From: Terriglobia bacterium
Lineage (GTDB): Bacteria; Acidobacteriota; Thermoanaerobaculia; Thermoanaerobaculales; Thermoanaerobaculaceae
Direction: 5' to 3'
NCBI GenBank assembly: GCA_020073245.1
Contig: JAIQFQ010000011.1
Coordinates: forward strand, 32,527 to 96,526
DNA: 64,000 bases
The notes under the pieces: model-generated
Told to the model about the DNA's origin: nothing
What the model saw: only the letters and a program-made list of their open reading frames with translations
The model's database searches: none
Made by a program: the position numbers and the translations under genes
Shown: positions 32,540-42,056 of the stretch, piece after piece
Layout of the letters: every line of letters starts with the position of its first letter
Numbering within the stretch: position 1 is the first letter of the stretch

Positions 32540-34498
32540 CTAGTCACCCTCGATGCGCCGGCGAAGCGCCGGCCACGTCGTGATCACACCTGCCAGGGCG
32601 GAGGCGGCCACGGTGGCCGGCGACGCGAGGTAGACCTGTCCGGGCCCTGAGCGGCCCGGGAAGTTTCGGTTGATCGAAGCCATCGTGACGTCGTCGGCGG
32701 AACGCGAGACGCCGGGCCCGGCGTTGATGCAAGCGCCGCACGATGGCGGCACGATCTCGGCCCCCGCCCGCCTGAAGAGATCGATGTGGCCGACCTCCTC
32801 GCAGTAGCGTTGCACATCCTGGCTACCGCACTGAACGAGGAAGCGCACGCCGTCGGCGGCACGCAGGCCGTGCCCGAGGCCCCATCGCAGCACCGCGGCC
32901 ATCATGTCCATGTCGGTGCGCTTCCCCGCGGTGCACGATCCGCCGTAGGCGATCCGGATGCGCGTGCCCTCCAGTTCGCGCGCCGGGCGACCGTTGCCGG
33001 GGTCCCCGGGCGTCGCAATCATCGGCTCGAGATCGGAGACGTTGAGCCGGATGGTCGCGGCGTACTGGCAGCCCGGGTCCGGGGCGAGGTCGGCAACGAG
33101 GCGTTCGGCCTCGGTGGCGTGCATCTCGCGACGCGAGACGAGGTACTCGACAACCTTGTCGTCGGGGGCGACGAGCCCCGTGAACCCGCCGGCCTCCGAG
33201 GCCATGTTGGTGAGGGTGGCGCGCTCCTCGACGCCCATGGCGCGCACCGCGTCGCCGGCATATTCGAGCACCAGCCCGAGCGCTCCCCCGGAGCGCACCA
33301 GGGGGTGCGCGAGCAGCAGGAGCATGATGTCCTTGGCGGCGATCTCGTCGGAGGGGCGCCCGACCACCTCGACGAGCAGGGTGCCCGGAACGCACACCCG
33401 CACGTCGCGGGTGAACCAGGCGTTGAACATCTCGGTCGTGCCGCACCCGATCGCGAGCGCCCCGAGGGCGCCGGCCTGACAGGTGTGGGAGTCGGTGCCG
33501 AGGAGCACCTGGCCGGGCAGGGCGTAGCGCTCGAGCACGATCGTGTGGCAGATGCCCTCACTGCCTCCGTCCGGGGTCTCGTCGTGCAGGCGCACGCCCA
33601 TCCTGGCGGCGAATTCGCGCTGGTGCGCGGCGAGGGCGTCTGCGAGCGCCAGGGAACCGCCGGCGATCTCGTCGGGGGTCATGGCCCGACGGAGCAGGGT
33701 GAGGTGGTCGCGGAAGAAGAGCACGCTCGCCGCTTCGGTGAGCGGGACGCTTGGACCGACCGTGTTGTCCCACATCGCCGACGCCATCGGCGTCACGTAC
33801 TCGTGAGAGAAACGCAGGTCGGCGGTAACGAACGTCGCGTCACCCGGCGCGACGGCGGCAACGCCACCCCGCCGGCGCTGACGGGCGTGGGAGGCGATGA
33901 TCTTCTCGGCCAGGGTCATCGGCCTCGGCGGCGTCGTGACCTCCGGCGGTGCGACGTGGCCCTGCAGGCGCGCCACGTTGTAGTGAAAGAGCCCGCCGAG
34001 GCGCACGATCTCGGCGGTGATGGGGTCTTTGCCGTCGGTGAGGGCGTCGAGCGATACGCCGATTCCGGCACGCAACCGGTCCAGCACGGCGAAGTCGGTG
34101 GTCGTGAACATCCCTAGGTTGGTGCAGTTTGCCTCGTAGATCCGCTCGAAGCTCTCGGCTACCGCGAGTCGGATCCCGGCCGACATTTCGGCGAACGGCG
34201 CGGCTTCCCTCGAGGAACCCTTCCCGCGCCTGCGCCCGGAAACGGAAGCCACGAAACCGCCGGCCTTCACCGCGCCGCGGCCGACCGGTCGCTTCCCCTG
34301 ACATGCGAGGCCGAGGTAGGGGAACTCGCCGAGGGTGTCGTCGAAGTGATAGCAGATACGGGCCGGCGTGATCTCGTCCGTGGAGATGTCGTGGCGCAGA
34401 GGCAAGCCATGATCCGGGGCGAGGTCGCGTCCGGAGAGCTGAGCGTGCACCGCCTCTGGATCGTCCACCAGGTACAGGACCCGACCCGGGAGCGACAC
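32540..34498 (-). CDS. Aconitase-family hydro-lyase with swivel domain first
   Basis: About 652 residues. The N-terminal third is a swivel (LeuD-like) domain: DISTDEITPARICYH, then KGSSREAAPFAE (the GSSREH-type substrate loop), then TNLGMFTTTDF. The C-terminal two thirds is the Fe-S catalytic domain: GTDSHTCQAGALGALAIGCG, YGGSCTAGKRTDM (cluster Cys) and PPSCGACINAGPGVS (two cluster Cys). The family isomerises hydroxy-tricarboxylates such as citrate or isopropylmalate. Most single-chain aconitases have swivel last, so this order is permuted, as in AcnB but without its HEAT-like domain. The GTG at 34498 is a guess; no good ribosome binding site was found. The substrate is undetermined. Confidence 0.82.
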   Translation of the reverse strand: MSLPGRVLYLVDDPEAVHAQLSGRDLAPDHGLPLRHDISTDEITPARICYHFDDTLGEFPYLGLACQGKRPVGRGAVKAGGFVASVSGRRRGKGSSREAAPFAEMSAGIRLAVAESFERIYEANCTNLGMFTTTDFAVLDRLRAGIGVSLDALTDGKDPITAEIVRLGGLFHYNVARLQGHVAPPEVTTPPRPMTLAEKIIASHARQRRRGGVAAVAPGDATFVTADLRFSHEYVTPMASAMWDNTVGPSVPLTEAASVLFFRDHLTLLRRAMTPDEIAGGSLALADALAAHQREFAARMGVRLHDETPDGGSEGICHTIVLERYALPGQVLLGTDSHTCQAGALGALAIGCGTTEMFNAWFTRDVRVCVPGTLLVEVVGRPSDEIAAKDIMLLLLAHPLVRSGGALGLVLEYAGDAVRAMGVEERATLTNMASEAGGFTGLVAPDDKVVEYLVSRREMHATEAERLVADLAPDPGCQYAATIRLNVSDLEPMIATPGDPGNGRPARELEGTRIRIAYGGSCTAGKRTDMDMMAAVLRWGLGHGLRAADGVRFLVQCGSQDVQRYCEEVGHIDLFRRAGAEIVPPSCGACINAGPGVSRSADDVTMASINRNFPGRSGPGQVYLASPATVAASALAGVITTWPALRRRIEGD

Positions 34499-34607
34499 CT
34501 CATCGCCGCAACGCCGGACGGTGCGATTGTGCCACCAGCTCGCCACGGGCAGGTCCGAGTTTACCGGCGCCGAGAGGCGCGTACAATACGCAAGGGAGCG
34601 GGGTGGG

Positions 34608-35171
34608 TTGAACTTCGTCAGCACGCTGCGGGACCTCGGGGCGTGTTTCGAGGCCCTCAAATGCCGTTGGGCGGTCATCGGGGCCCTGGCGGCGGGAATC
34701 CACGGCGTCCCCCGCACAACCGTGGACGTCGACGCGCTCATCGACGGGGCGTTCGCCTCGCGCCTCGACGTGACGCTCGCCGATCTCGGGTACTCGGTGA
34801 CCTTCCGCTGGGAGGAAAGCTCACATTTCGCGTCAAGCCGCCCGGACCGCTGCCCGCTGGACTTTCTCCACGCCCGGCGGCCGCACACGCTGGCGATGTT
34901 GGCCCGAGCCGAGCGCGTCGAGCTGGGGGGACCGGGGCTGCTTGTCCCCGTGGTCCAGGTGGAGGACCTGATCGGCCTCAAGGTGCAGGCGATGATCAAC
35001 GACCCGGACCGGCGGCGCGGCGAGCTGGTGGACATCCGTGCGCTGCTGGAAGCCGCCGCGGCGCGAGAGTCGCGGCTCGACCGGCGCAGGGTGCGGGAGT
35101 ACTTCGCCATCTTCAACGAGGAGCACGAGTTCGATGAGCTGCTGAAGGGACTGGAAAATGCTCTCCCCTGA
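34608..35171 (+). CDS. Nucleotidyltransferase-fold protein (AbiEii/MNT-like)
   Basis: A 187-residue protein. RWAVIGALAAGIHGVPRTTVDVDALID resembles the nucleotidyltransferase core G-[GA]-x-A-x(n)-T-x-D-x-D, with Asp pairs that could bind metal. Later blocks are PLDFLHA and LLVPVVQVEDLIGLKVQAMINDP, common in antitoxin or AbiEii-like families. I chose the TTG at 34608 because AGGGAGCGG precedes it; earlier in-frame codons have no site. The next gene overlaps it by 14 nt, so the two form a pair. A toxin-antitoxin or tRNA-modifying role is only a possibility. Confidence 0.7.
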   Translation: MNFVSTLRDLGACFEALKCRWAVIGALAAGIHGVPRTTVDVDALIDGAFASRLDVTLADLGYSVTFRWEESSHFASSRPDRCPLDFLHARRPHTLAMLARAERVELGGPGLLVPVVQVEDLIGLKVQAMINDPDRRRGELVDIRALLEAAAARESRLDRRRVREYFAIFNEEHEFDELLKGLENALP

Positions 35172-35367
35172 GGAGCGAGATGCGATGCGATCCGAGGCCG
35201 CAGACCTCCATCGCCGCGAAGTACTGCGCGCCGCCCGCCGCTCGGCACGGAGCGCCGTGAAACCCGAACGCCTGCTCGCCTTCCTGAGCGAGACGTCCGC
35301 GCTCCTGGGCGGCCGTGCCTCCCTTCCGCGCCCGCAGCCCGGCACGGGAGACCACTATCTTCTCTGA
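35158..35367 (+). CDS. Small partner of the nucleotidyltransferase-fold protein
   Basis: A 69-residue protein rich in Arg, Glu and Ala (ERDAMRSEAADLHRREVLRAARR), likely helical. Its ATG lies inside the 3' end of the preceding gene, which implies coupled translation. No known domain. Paired small proteins of this kind are common in toxin-antitoxin modules, but nothing here proves it. Confidence 0.55.
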   Translation: MLSPEERDAMRSEAADLHRREVLRAARRSARSAVKPERLLAFLSETSALLGGRASLPRPQPGTGDHYLL

Positions 35368-35530
35368 GGCCGGCAAAAGGAAGAGGGAAAAGGAAGGACC
35401 GAACGGCGGGACGCATTCCTGCCGTTCCTCTCCCCTCTACCTTCTTCCCTCTACCTTCTTCCGCATGGCTCGTGCCCCCTGGGCGTTCGAACGTGCAAAC
35501 CTGGGAACGTCCGAACGTTGGAACATGTAG
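35368..35530. repeat. Inverted-repeat element with 7-nt and 8-nt arms
   Basis: A purine arm (AAAAGGAAGAGGGAAAAGGA, 35376-35395) faces a pyrimidine arm (TCTACCTTCTTCCCTCTACC, 35435-35454) across a loop. Octamer units of the TCGAACGT / GCAAACCT / GGGAACGT / CCGAACGT kind follow at 35487-35527. Lies between the small gene and queA in tandem orientation. Confidence 0.7.
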
Positions 35531-35539
35531 CATGCCCTT

Positions 35540-36565
35540 GTGCGGACGTCGGACTTCGAGTATCACCTCCCGCAGGGGCTCATCGCGCAAGCGGCGCGTC
35601 CGCGAGGGACGTCGCGCCTCCTCGTGCTGCGGCGAGAGACGGGCGCCGTCTCGCTCGACCGGGTTTCCTCGCTCCCCGCGCTCCTCGCCCCTGGGGACCT
35701 CCTGCTCCTCAACGACGTAAAGGTGATCCCCGCGCGCATCCGCAGCGTGCGCCCAGGCGGTGGCGGCGCCGAGCTCCTGCTGGTGCGGCCCCTCGGGGGC
35801 GCCGAGTGGGAGGTAATGGCGCGGCCCGCCAAGCGCCTGCGCGCGGGCGCCCCGCTGGCGCTCGCCAGTGGCACCGCGATCCCATGCGAGCGTCTGGCCG
35901 AGGGCACCTGGCGTGTTGAGTTCGTCCCTCCTCTCGACGACGCCGTGCTCGCCGTGGTGGGCGAGGTCCCGCTCCCGCCGTACATCCGCCGTCCCGATGG
36001 GCCGTCCGAGGAGGACCGAGGGCGCTATCAGACCGTGTACGCGCGGTCGGGGCGCGCGGTCGCCGCGCCCACGGCCGGCCTTCACTTCACGCCGGAGCTG
36101 CTGGCCGCCGTCTGCGACCGCGGCGTGGAGATCGCGCGCGTGACGTTGCACGTCGGGCCGGGGACGTTCAGGCCCGTGCAGGTCGAGGATCCACGGCAGC
36201 ACCACCTCGAGCCCGAGGACTACGAGATCCCGTGCGACGCCGCATCAGCGCTGAACCGGGCCCTGGCGGCAGGCCGACGGGTGGTGTGCGTCGGGACGAC
36301 GGCGTGCCGCGCGCTCGAGCACGCCCTCGAGATCGGCGGGGGGAGCGTGCGTCCGGGCCCCGCCCGCGCCGATCTGTTCATCCGGCCGGGCCACCGGTTT
36401 CGGGGCACCGGCGCCCTCCTGACCAACTTCCACCTTCCCCGGTCGACGTTGCTGATGCTCGTCGCGGCTTTCGCCGGTCGGGAGCGCGTCCTGGCCGCAT
36501 ACGCGTCCGCCGTGCGCGAGCGCTTCGCGTTTTACTCGTTCGGCGACGCGATGCTGATCGTGTAG
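35540..36565 (+). CDS. queA: S-adenosylmethionine:tRNA ribosyltransferase-isomerase (queuosine synthesis)
   Basis: A 341-residue QueA. It transfers and rearranges the ribosyl part of AdoMet onto 7-aminomethyl-deazaguanine at the wobble base of tRNA, giving epoxyqueuosine. Family blocks in order: FEYHLPQGLIAQAARPRGTSRLL, LLLLNDVKVIPARI, AAPTAGLHFTPELL, HVGPGTFRPVQ and TNFHLPRSTLLMLVAAFAG. The GTG at 35540 begins directly at the conserved N-terminus. No tgt gene follows, although it is often the neighbour. Confidence 0.95.
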   Translation: MRTSDFEYHLPQGLIAQAARPRGTSRLLVLRRETGAVSLDRVSSLPALLAPGDLLLLNDVKVIPARIRSVRPGGGGAELLLVRPLGGAEWEVMARPAKRLRAGAPLALASGTAIPCERLAEGTWRVEFVPPLDDAVLAVVGEVPLPPYIRRPDGPSEEDRGRYQTVYARSGRAVAAPTAGLHFTPELLAAVCDRGVEIARVTLHVGPGTFRPVQVEDPRQHHLEPEDYEIPCDAASALNRALAAGRRVVCVGTTACRALEHALEIGGGSVRPGPARADLFIRPGHRFRGTGALLTNFHLPRSTLLMLVAAFAGRERVLAAYASAVRERFAFYSFGDAMLIV

Positions 36566-36667
36566 CCTCCCCGTGGCCGGCGTCCGGTTGTTGGTCCAGG
36601 TGGCTCCCATCTCGCGACCGGCACGCGGTACACTTCCGCGGCTGTGGGTCTCACACTGGAGGGTTCG

Positions 36668-38542
36668 ATGACGAGAATTTGGGTGGTACAGCTCGTGTTG
36701 GCCGGGATCATGAGCGGCGGCATCGCCGTGGCGGCGTCGGAGAAGGCACCGGACGCGTACCGGTGGAACCTGGCTGATCTCTATACGACGCCGCAGGCGT
36801 TCAACGAAGCGCGGCAGCAGTTCGCGGGTCGGCTCTCGGCGCTGGACGCGCACCGCGGCACGCTCGGCAAATCGCCGGCTGCGATGAAGTCTGCGCTGGA
36901 GCTCTACTTCGGCCTCGTCAAGGACCTGGGCCGGATAGGTTCGTACGCCTCGATGCGCTCGGACGAGGACACGCGCGTCCCCGAGGCGCTCGGCGCGCGC
37001 CAGGAGGTGATGCAGCTGGGGGCGGAGTTCGCGTCCCACTCGTCCTGGATCGCACCCGAGGTGCTGGCACTCCCCGCGGGCACGGTCGACAATTTCCTGA
37101 AGGAGGAGTCGGGTCTCGCGCCGTACGGCTTCTTCCTCCAGGACATCGAACGGCAGCGCGCGCACACCCTGTCGCAGGCGGAGGAGAAGCTGCTTGCCGA
37201 GGCGGGCCTCGTGACCCCCGCGCCTTCGACCGTTTACGGGGTTCTCGCCAACGCGGACGCACCGTTCCCCGAAGTGACGCTGTCGAACGGGCAAAAGGTA
37301 CGGCTCGACCAGGCCGGGTACGCGAGGTACCGCGCGCTTCCCGAGCGCGCCGACCGCATCCTTGTGTTCCAGGAGTTCTGGAAGACGTTCAAGGCGCTCG
37401 AGCGCACCTTCGGGACGACGCTTGACGCCCAGGCCAAGCGTGACCTCTTCTACGCGCGGGCCCGCAACTACCCCTCATGTCTGGCGGCCGCGCTGGACGC
37501 CGGCAACGTGCCGGAGGCCGTCTACCGCACGCTCGTGGCCGAGACGAACCATGCGCTTCCGACGCTGCATCGCGCGTTCAGGTTGCGTGCGAAGCTGCTG
37601 GGCATCCCGGACCTCGCCTACCACGACATCTACCCGCCCCTGGTGAAGCACGTAGACATGAACTTCCCGATCGACAAGGGCGAGGCGATGGTGCTGGACG
37701 CTGTCGCCCCGCTCGGGAAGGACTACGTCGAGACCGTCCGCAAGGGGTTCGCGTCGCGCTGGATGGACGTCTATCCGCAGCAGGGGAAACGCTCGGGCGC
37801 CTACTCCAACGGGTCCGCGTACGACGTCCACCCGTACGTCCTGCTCAACTACAACGACGACTACGAGAGCGTTTCGACTGTCGCCCACGAGTGGGGCCAC
37901 GCGATGCACTCGTACCTCGCCAATCAGGTGCAGCCGTTCCCGACCGCCGACTACCCGATCTTCGTGGCCGAGGTAGCCTCAACCTTCAACGAGGCGCTGC
38001 TGCTCCGTCGCATGCTCTCGCAGGCCGCCGGTGACGACGAGCGGCTCTTCCTGCTGGGCAACTACCTCGAGAACCTGCGGGGCACCTTCTTCAGGCAGGC
38101 GATGTTCGCCGAGTTCGAGCTCGCCATTCACGAGGCCGTCGAGAGGGGTGAGGCGCTCACCGGCGCCAGGCTCACCAAGATGTACGGCGAGCTGTTGCGG
38201 CGCTACCACGGCAGCGCTGAGGGCGTGGTCCGCATCCCGGACGAGTACACCGTCGAATGGGCCTACATCCCGCACTTCTACTACAACTTCTACGTATACC
38301 AATACGCTACGTCGCTCGCCGCCTCGACACAGCTCTCACGACAGGTGCTGGACGGCATGCCGGGCGCGAAGGAGCGCTATCTGGGCCTCCTGAAGGCCGG
38401 CGGCTCCCGCTACCCGTATGACCTGCTCAAGGAGGCCGGCGTCGACCTCGCGACTCCGGCGCCGTACCGTGCGCTCGAGGCTCAGATGAACTGGGCGATG
38501 GACGAGATCGAGAAGATCGTGGCCCGCCGGGCGACGAAGTAG
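36668..38542 (+). CDS. pepF: Exported oligoendopeptidase F (M3B metallopeptidase)
   Basis: A 624-residue zinc peptidase. The catalytic motif HEWGH is at residues 407-411, with the third ligand expected in the following FVAEVASTFNEALL. N-terminal M3B features (YRWNLADLY) are present. PepF is usually cytoplasmic, but here a signal sequence (VVQLVLAGIMSGGIAVAAS) precedes the domain, so it should be exported. GGAGGG lies 5-10 nt before the ATG at 36668, which decides the start over 36644. Confidence 0.9.
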   Translation: MTRIWVVQLVLAGIMSGGIAVAASEKAPDAYRWNLADLYTTPQAFNEARQQFAGRLSALDAHRGTLGKSPAAMKSALELYFGLVKDLGRIGSYASMRSDEDTRVPEALGARQEVMQLGAEFASHSSWIAPEVLALPAGTVDNFLKEESGLAPYGFFLQDIERQRAHTLSQAEEKLLAEAGLVTPAPSTVYGVLANADAPFPEVTLSNGQKVRLDQAGYARYRALPERADRILVFQEFWKTFKALERTFGTTLDAQAKRDLFYARARNYPSCLAAALDAGNVPEAVYRTLVAETNHALPTLHRAFRLRAKLLGIPDLAYHDIYPPLVKHVDMNFPIDKGEAMVLDAVAPLGKDYVETVRKGFASRWMDVYPQQGKRSGAYSNGSAYDVHPYVLLNYNDDYESVSTVAHEWGHAMHSYLANQVQPFPTADYPIFVAEVASTFNEALLLRRMLSQAAGDDERLFLLGNYLENLRGTFFRQAMFAEFELAIHEAVERGEALTGARLTKMYGELLRRYHGSAEGVVRIPDEYTVEWAYIPHFYYNFYVYQYATSLAASTQLSRQVLDGMPGAKERYLGLLKAGGSRYPYDLLKEAGVDLATPAPYRALEAQMNWAMDEIEKIVARRATK

Positions 38543-38660
38543 CGCACCGAGAAAGGAAGAGGGAAGAGGGTAGACGGAAGAGGGAAGACGACGAGATCTG
38601 GGGTTTGTCTTTCGTCGTACCTCTGCTCTCTCCCCTCTTCCCCGTTTTGCATCTCGGAAG
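38543..38660. repeat. Heptamer-armed inverted repeat element
   Basis: Five purine heptads, GGAAGAG, GGAAGAG, GGTAGAC, GGAAGAG and GGAAGAC (38555-38589), face a pyrimidine arm ending CTCTCCCCTCTTCCCC (38627-38643). Lies between pepF and sppA. The heptad register is especially clean here. Confidence 0.75.
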
Positions 38661-38720
38661 GACTGAGAACCTCGCGCTCCCGGTCGCGTATCATCGCCTG
38701 CGGGGCTTCTGGAGGTTCAC

Positions 38721-40439
38721 ATGAAGACGCGGACGAAGGCACTGGTGGCGGTGGGATGCGTCATTGTCGTCCTGGGTGGCGGCCTCCTGGCGATCGTTCT
38801 GGGGACCCGCTACGCGACCCGTCACGTCCCGGGAAATTCCGTTTTGACGATGGAGATATCCGGGCCGATTCCCGAGGTCGTGCAGGGCTCCCCGTTCGGG
38901 GACCTCTTCGGCCCGAGGACCTTGACCCGTCAGGACTACCGCGACGCGTTGGTGCAGGCGGCATCCGATCCGAAGATCCGAGCCGTCAGGCTGAAGATCC
39001 AGGAGTTCAGCGCCGGGTTTGCCACGGTCGAGGAGCTCCACGAGCTCCTGCGGAAGGTGGGTCAGGCGGGGAAGGGCACCTCCGCATACCTCGAGACCGC
39101 CGGGGAGTTCGCGCCCGGCAACGGGCAATACCTGCTGGCGACCGGCTGCAAGCGGGTCGTGCTCAACCCGCTCGGCGACGTGAACCTCGTCGGCTTCGCG
39201 TCGCGCACCCCGTTCATCCGGGGCACGCTCGACAAGCTCGGCATCGTGCCCGAATTCCCCGGCATCGGCGACTACAAGAGCGCCCGTTTCCTTTACACCG
39301 AGAAGGACTTCACCCCTGCCGCCCGGGAGATGACGACGTGGTTGCTGGATTCGGTGACCAGGCAACTGGTCCAGCGGATCGCCGCCGGCCGCGGGATGTC
39401 GCCAGCCCGGGTCGGTGAGCTGCTGAGGCGCGGACCCTTCCTCGGCCCCGCCGCTCTCAAGGAGAGGCTCGTCGATGAGCTCGCGGACTGGGAAACGTTC
39501 GTCGACTCGGTCGGTACCCAGGACGGGAACAAGCTGGACGAGGTACCGATTCGCCGGTATCTCAAGGCGGACCGGCCCGACCGGAGCGGCGCCCCGATTG
39601 CCGTGGTGGTGGCCGAGGGCCAGATCATGCGCGGAGAGAACGGCTACTCGCCGGTGCCGTTGTTGGGCGGGGATGTGATGGGCTCCGAGACGATCGCGCG
39701 GGCGTGGCGGGAGGTGCGCGACTCGAACGCGAAGGCGGCGATCTTTCGCATCAACTCGCCCGGCGGCAGCGCGGTGGCCTCGGAGATCATCCGGGCCGAG
39801 ATGGCGAAGACGGCAAAGATGATCCCGGTGGTCGTCTCGATGGGCGACGTCGCGGCCTCCGGCGGCTACTGGATCACCTGCGGCGCGAGGAAGATCGTGG
39901 CCGATCCCGGCACCATCACCGCGTCCATCGGCGTTTTCTCCGGGCACTTCGACATGACCAAGTTCTGGGACGACAAGATCGGTGTCACCTTTGGGCGAAT
40001 CAACACGACGCCCAACGGGGGCCTCTATAGCAGTGTGGACTCCTGGACGCCGGAGCAACGCAAGGTCGTGCAGGCGTTTCTCGACAGGATCTACGACGCA
40101 TTCCTGGAACGGGTCTCCGGCTCGCGCAAGCTCACGCGCGGTCAGGTTGATGACGTCGGGCGCGGGCGCGTCTTCACGGGCGAGCAGGCCAAGGAGCGCC
40201 GACTGGTGGACGAGTTGGGTACCTTCGATGACGCGCTCGCCGCGGCCAGGGAGTATGCCGGCCTCAAGCCGAATGCGCGGGTCGCCCTCACCTTCTACCC
40301 GGAGAGCAAGACGCTCATTCAGCGGATCATGGAGAAGGACGACGCCGAGGCTCGATGGGGCGCGATGGTGAAGGAGGCGATGGCGGGGAAGGTAATCACT
40401 CCAGGCCCAGTCTGGATGCCGCCAATCCAGATCCAATAG
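38721..40439 (+). CDS. sppA: Signal peptide peptidase SppA, long form
   Basis: A 572-residue membrane-anchored serine protease that digests cleaved signal peptides. One N-terminal helix (residues 8-28) anchors it. It has two peptidase repeats, as in the E. coli 67-kDa form. The general base Lys186 lies in [12 protein letters not shown] in the first repeat, and the nucleophile Ser380 in [11 protein letters not shown] in the second. The start ATG follows a short AGG site. Confidence 0.93.
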   Translation: MKTRTKALVAVGCVIVVLGGGLLAIVLGTRYATRHVPGNSVLTMEISGPIPEVVQGSPFGDLFGPRTLTRQDYRDALVQAASDPKIRAVRLKIQEFSAGFATVEELHELLRKVGQAGKGTSAYLETAGEFAPGNGQYLLATGCKRVVLNPLGDVNLVGFASRTPFIRGTLDKLGIVPEFPGIGDYKSARFLYTEKDFTPAAREMTTWLLDSVTRQLVQRIAAGRGMSPARVGELLRRGPFLGPAALKERLVDELADWETFVDSVGTQDGNKLDEVPIRRYLKADRPDRSGAPIAVVVAEGQIMRGENGYSPVPLLGGDVMGSETIARAWREVRDSNAKAAIFRINSPGGSAVASEIIRAEMAKTAKMIPVVVSMGDVAASGGYWITCGARKIVADPGTITASIGVFSGHFDMTKFWDDKIGVTFGRINTTPNGGLYSSVDSWTPEQRKVVQAFLDRIYDAFLERVSGSRKLTRGQVDDVGRGRVFTGEQAKERRLVDELGTFDDALAAAREYAGLKPNARVALTFYPESKTLIQRIMEKDDAEARWGAMVKEAMAGKVITPGPVWMPPIQIQ

Positions 40440-40469
40440 GGGCGTCGCGAGTATCGGACCATCTATCCG

Positions 40470-40560
40470 GGCGGGGGGTCCCGCGGCCGCTCCACCACCC
40501 GCCCGGCCGCTCTTGACCCCCCGATCCCCCCGCTCGCCGCGGCAGAGCCGCGTCTCGCCT
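40470..40560. repeat. Dispersed GC-rich repeat, copy 1
   Basis: A block with GGGGGGTCCCGCG, CCGGCCGCTC, GACCCCCCG and CGGCAGAGCCGCGTCTCGCC in order, which recurs in the same order at 42922-43015. It holds no gene; it lies after sppA. Confidence 0.6.
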
Positions 40561-40653
40561 GCGTCGTTGCGCTCGTCAGCACGCGTCCTCACGCAGCCTC
40601 CGGGTACGCCTCCGGTGCGACCGGCTCGCGCGCCTAGAGCTGGCCCGATTCTC

Positions 40654-41199
40654 GCAGCGCGGCTGCACGCCGGTTGACGGCAGAGGTGCAGGGGAGCTGA
40701 GGAGAGAACGACGGATCCTCGGTGTCTGGCTCCTCTGCTCCTCTGCTGGTTCCTGCGGACCACTATCCACGGACCACGGCCTTTCCGGCAGCGCGGCTAC
40801 ACGCCGGTTGACGGCAGAAATGCAGGGGAGCTGAGGAGAGAACGACGGATCCTCGGTGTCTGGCTCCTCCGCTCCTCTGCTGGTTCCTGCGGACCACTGT
40901 CCACGGACCACGGTCTTTCCGGCGGCGTGGCTACACGCCGGTTGACGGCAAAGGGCAGAGGTGCAGGGGAGCTGAGGAGAGAACGACGGATCCTCGGTGT
41001 CTGGCTCCTCCGCTCCTCTGCTGGTTCCTGCGGACCACTATCCACGGACCACGGCCTTTCCTGCAGCGCGGCTACACGTCGGTTGACGGCAGAAATGCAG
41101 GGGAGCCGAGGAGAGAACGACGGATCCTCGGTGTCTGGCTCCTCTGCTCCTCTGCTGGTTCCTGCGGACCACTGTCCACGGACCACGGTCTTTCTGGCC
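40654..41199. repeat. Four tandem copies of a 134-141 bp unit
   Basis: Units begin at 40654, 40788, 40922 and 41063 and are about 95 percent alike. Each runs GCAGCGCGGCTACACGCCGG, a purine stretch, GACGGATCCTCGG, a pyrimidine stretch and CCACGGACCACGG. The third is longer by exactly 7 nt. Each unit can itself fold as a hairpin. No gene is supported between 40440 and 41289. Confidence 0.88.
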
Positions 41200-41289
41200 T
41201 CAGTCCATTCGCCGCATCGATCTACTCGTGGTAGGTTTCGAAGGTGGCGATCGCCGTCGTCGTGGCCGTGCGATCGGGAGGGAGCAGCC

Positions 41290-42027
41290 ATGAAGGTTAC
41301 CGGCAACACGGTGCTCATCACGGGAGGGGCAACCGGCATCGGCCTCGCACTCGCCAGGGCGTTGCTCGAACGTGGGAACGAGGTGATCATCTGCGGCCGG
41401 CGCGCCGACCGTCTCTCGGCCGCAAGATCAGCCAGTCCGGGGTTGCGAATCCGGGTCGCCGATGTGTCCGACCGCGCCTCGCGCGCGGATCTGGTTGCGT
41501 GGGTCCGAGACGCTTTCCCGCGAACCAACGTCCTCGTGAACAACGCGGGCATCCAGCACCTCATCGACTTTCGCGGAGGCCCTTCGGAGCTCGCCAAGGT
41601 CGACGAGGAGATCGCCACGAACCTGGCTGCCCCCATCCACCTCACCTCGATGATGCTGCCGCTGCTCGCGAGCCAGCCGGCTGCGGCGATCGTGAACGTC
41701 TCGTCGGGTCTGGGGTTCGCTCCCCTTGCCGGCATGCCGGTGTACTGCGCCACGAAGGCCGCGCTCCACTCATTGACGATGTCGCTGCGCCACCAGCTCC
41801 GCGAGACCCACGTCAAGGTGTTCGAGATCATCCCCCCGACCGTCGCGAGCGAGCTCGGCGCCGGCCACCGACCGTCAGAGGTCAACAGCTCCGCAATGCC
41901 GGCGGAGACCGCTGCGGCCGGCATCGTCGAGGCACTCGAGGGAGACGTTCTCGAGGTGGCGCTCGGCGACGCCGAGAAACTGCGCAGCAAGCGCGACGCG
42001 CTCTTCGCGGTGATGAACCAAAGCTAG
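41290..42027 (+). CDS. Short-chain dehydrogenase/reductase
   Basis: A 245-residue classical SDR. The NAD(P) motif is TGGATGIG at residues 12-19, NNAG follows in VLVNNAGIQH, and the catalytic Ser plus YxxxK are in NVSSGLGF and VYCATKAAL. It resembles DltE-type oxidoreductases; the substrate is unknown. GGAGGGAGC lies just before the ATG at 41290. It starts a run of small same-strand genes. Confidence 0.87.
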   Translation: MKVTGNTVLITGGATGIGLALARALLERGNEVIICGRRADRLSAARSASPGLRIRVADVSDRASRADLVAWVRDAFPRTNVLVNNAGIQHLIDFRGGPSELAKVDEEIATNLAAPIHLTSMMLPLLASQPAAAIVNVSSGLGFAPLAGMPVYCATKAALHSLTMSLRHQLRETHVKVFEIIPPTVASELGAGHRPSEVNSSAMPAETAAAGIVEALEGDVLEVALGDAEKLRSKRDALFAVMNQS

Positions 42028-42056
42028 CTGGCAACCTTGTTGGAGGGCCTTGGGCG

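Noticed and set aside
38691..40763. A 690-codon minus-strand frame opposite sppA
   Set aside because: SppA is unambiguous on the plus strand, and the antisense frame has no start signal or known domain.
40654..41199. The tandem array as a possible CRISPR
   Set aside because: Units of 134-141 bp are continuous and near-identical with no variable spacers, and no cas genes are present.
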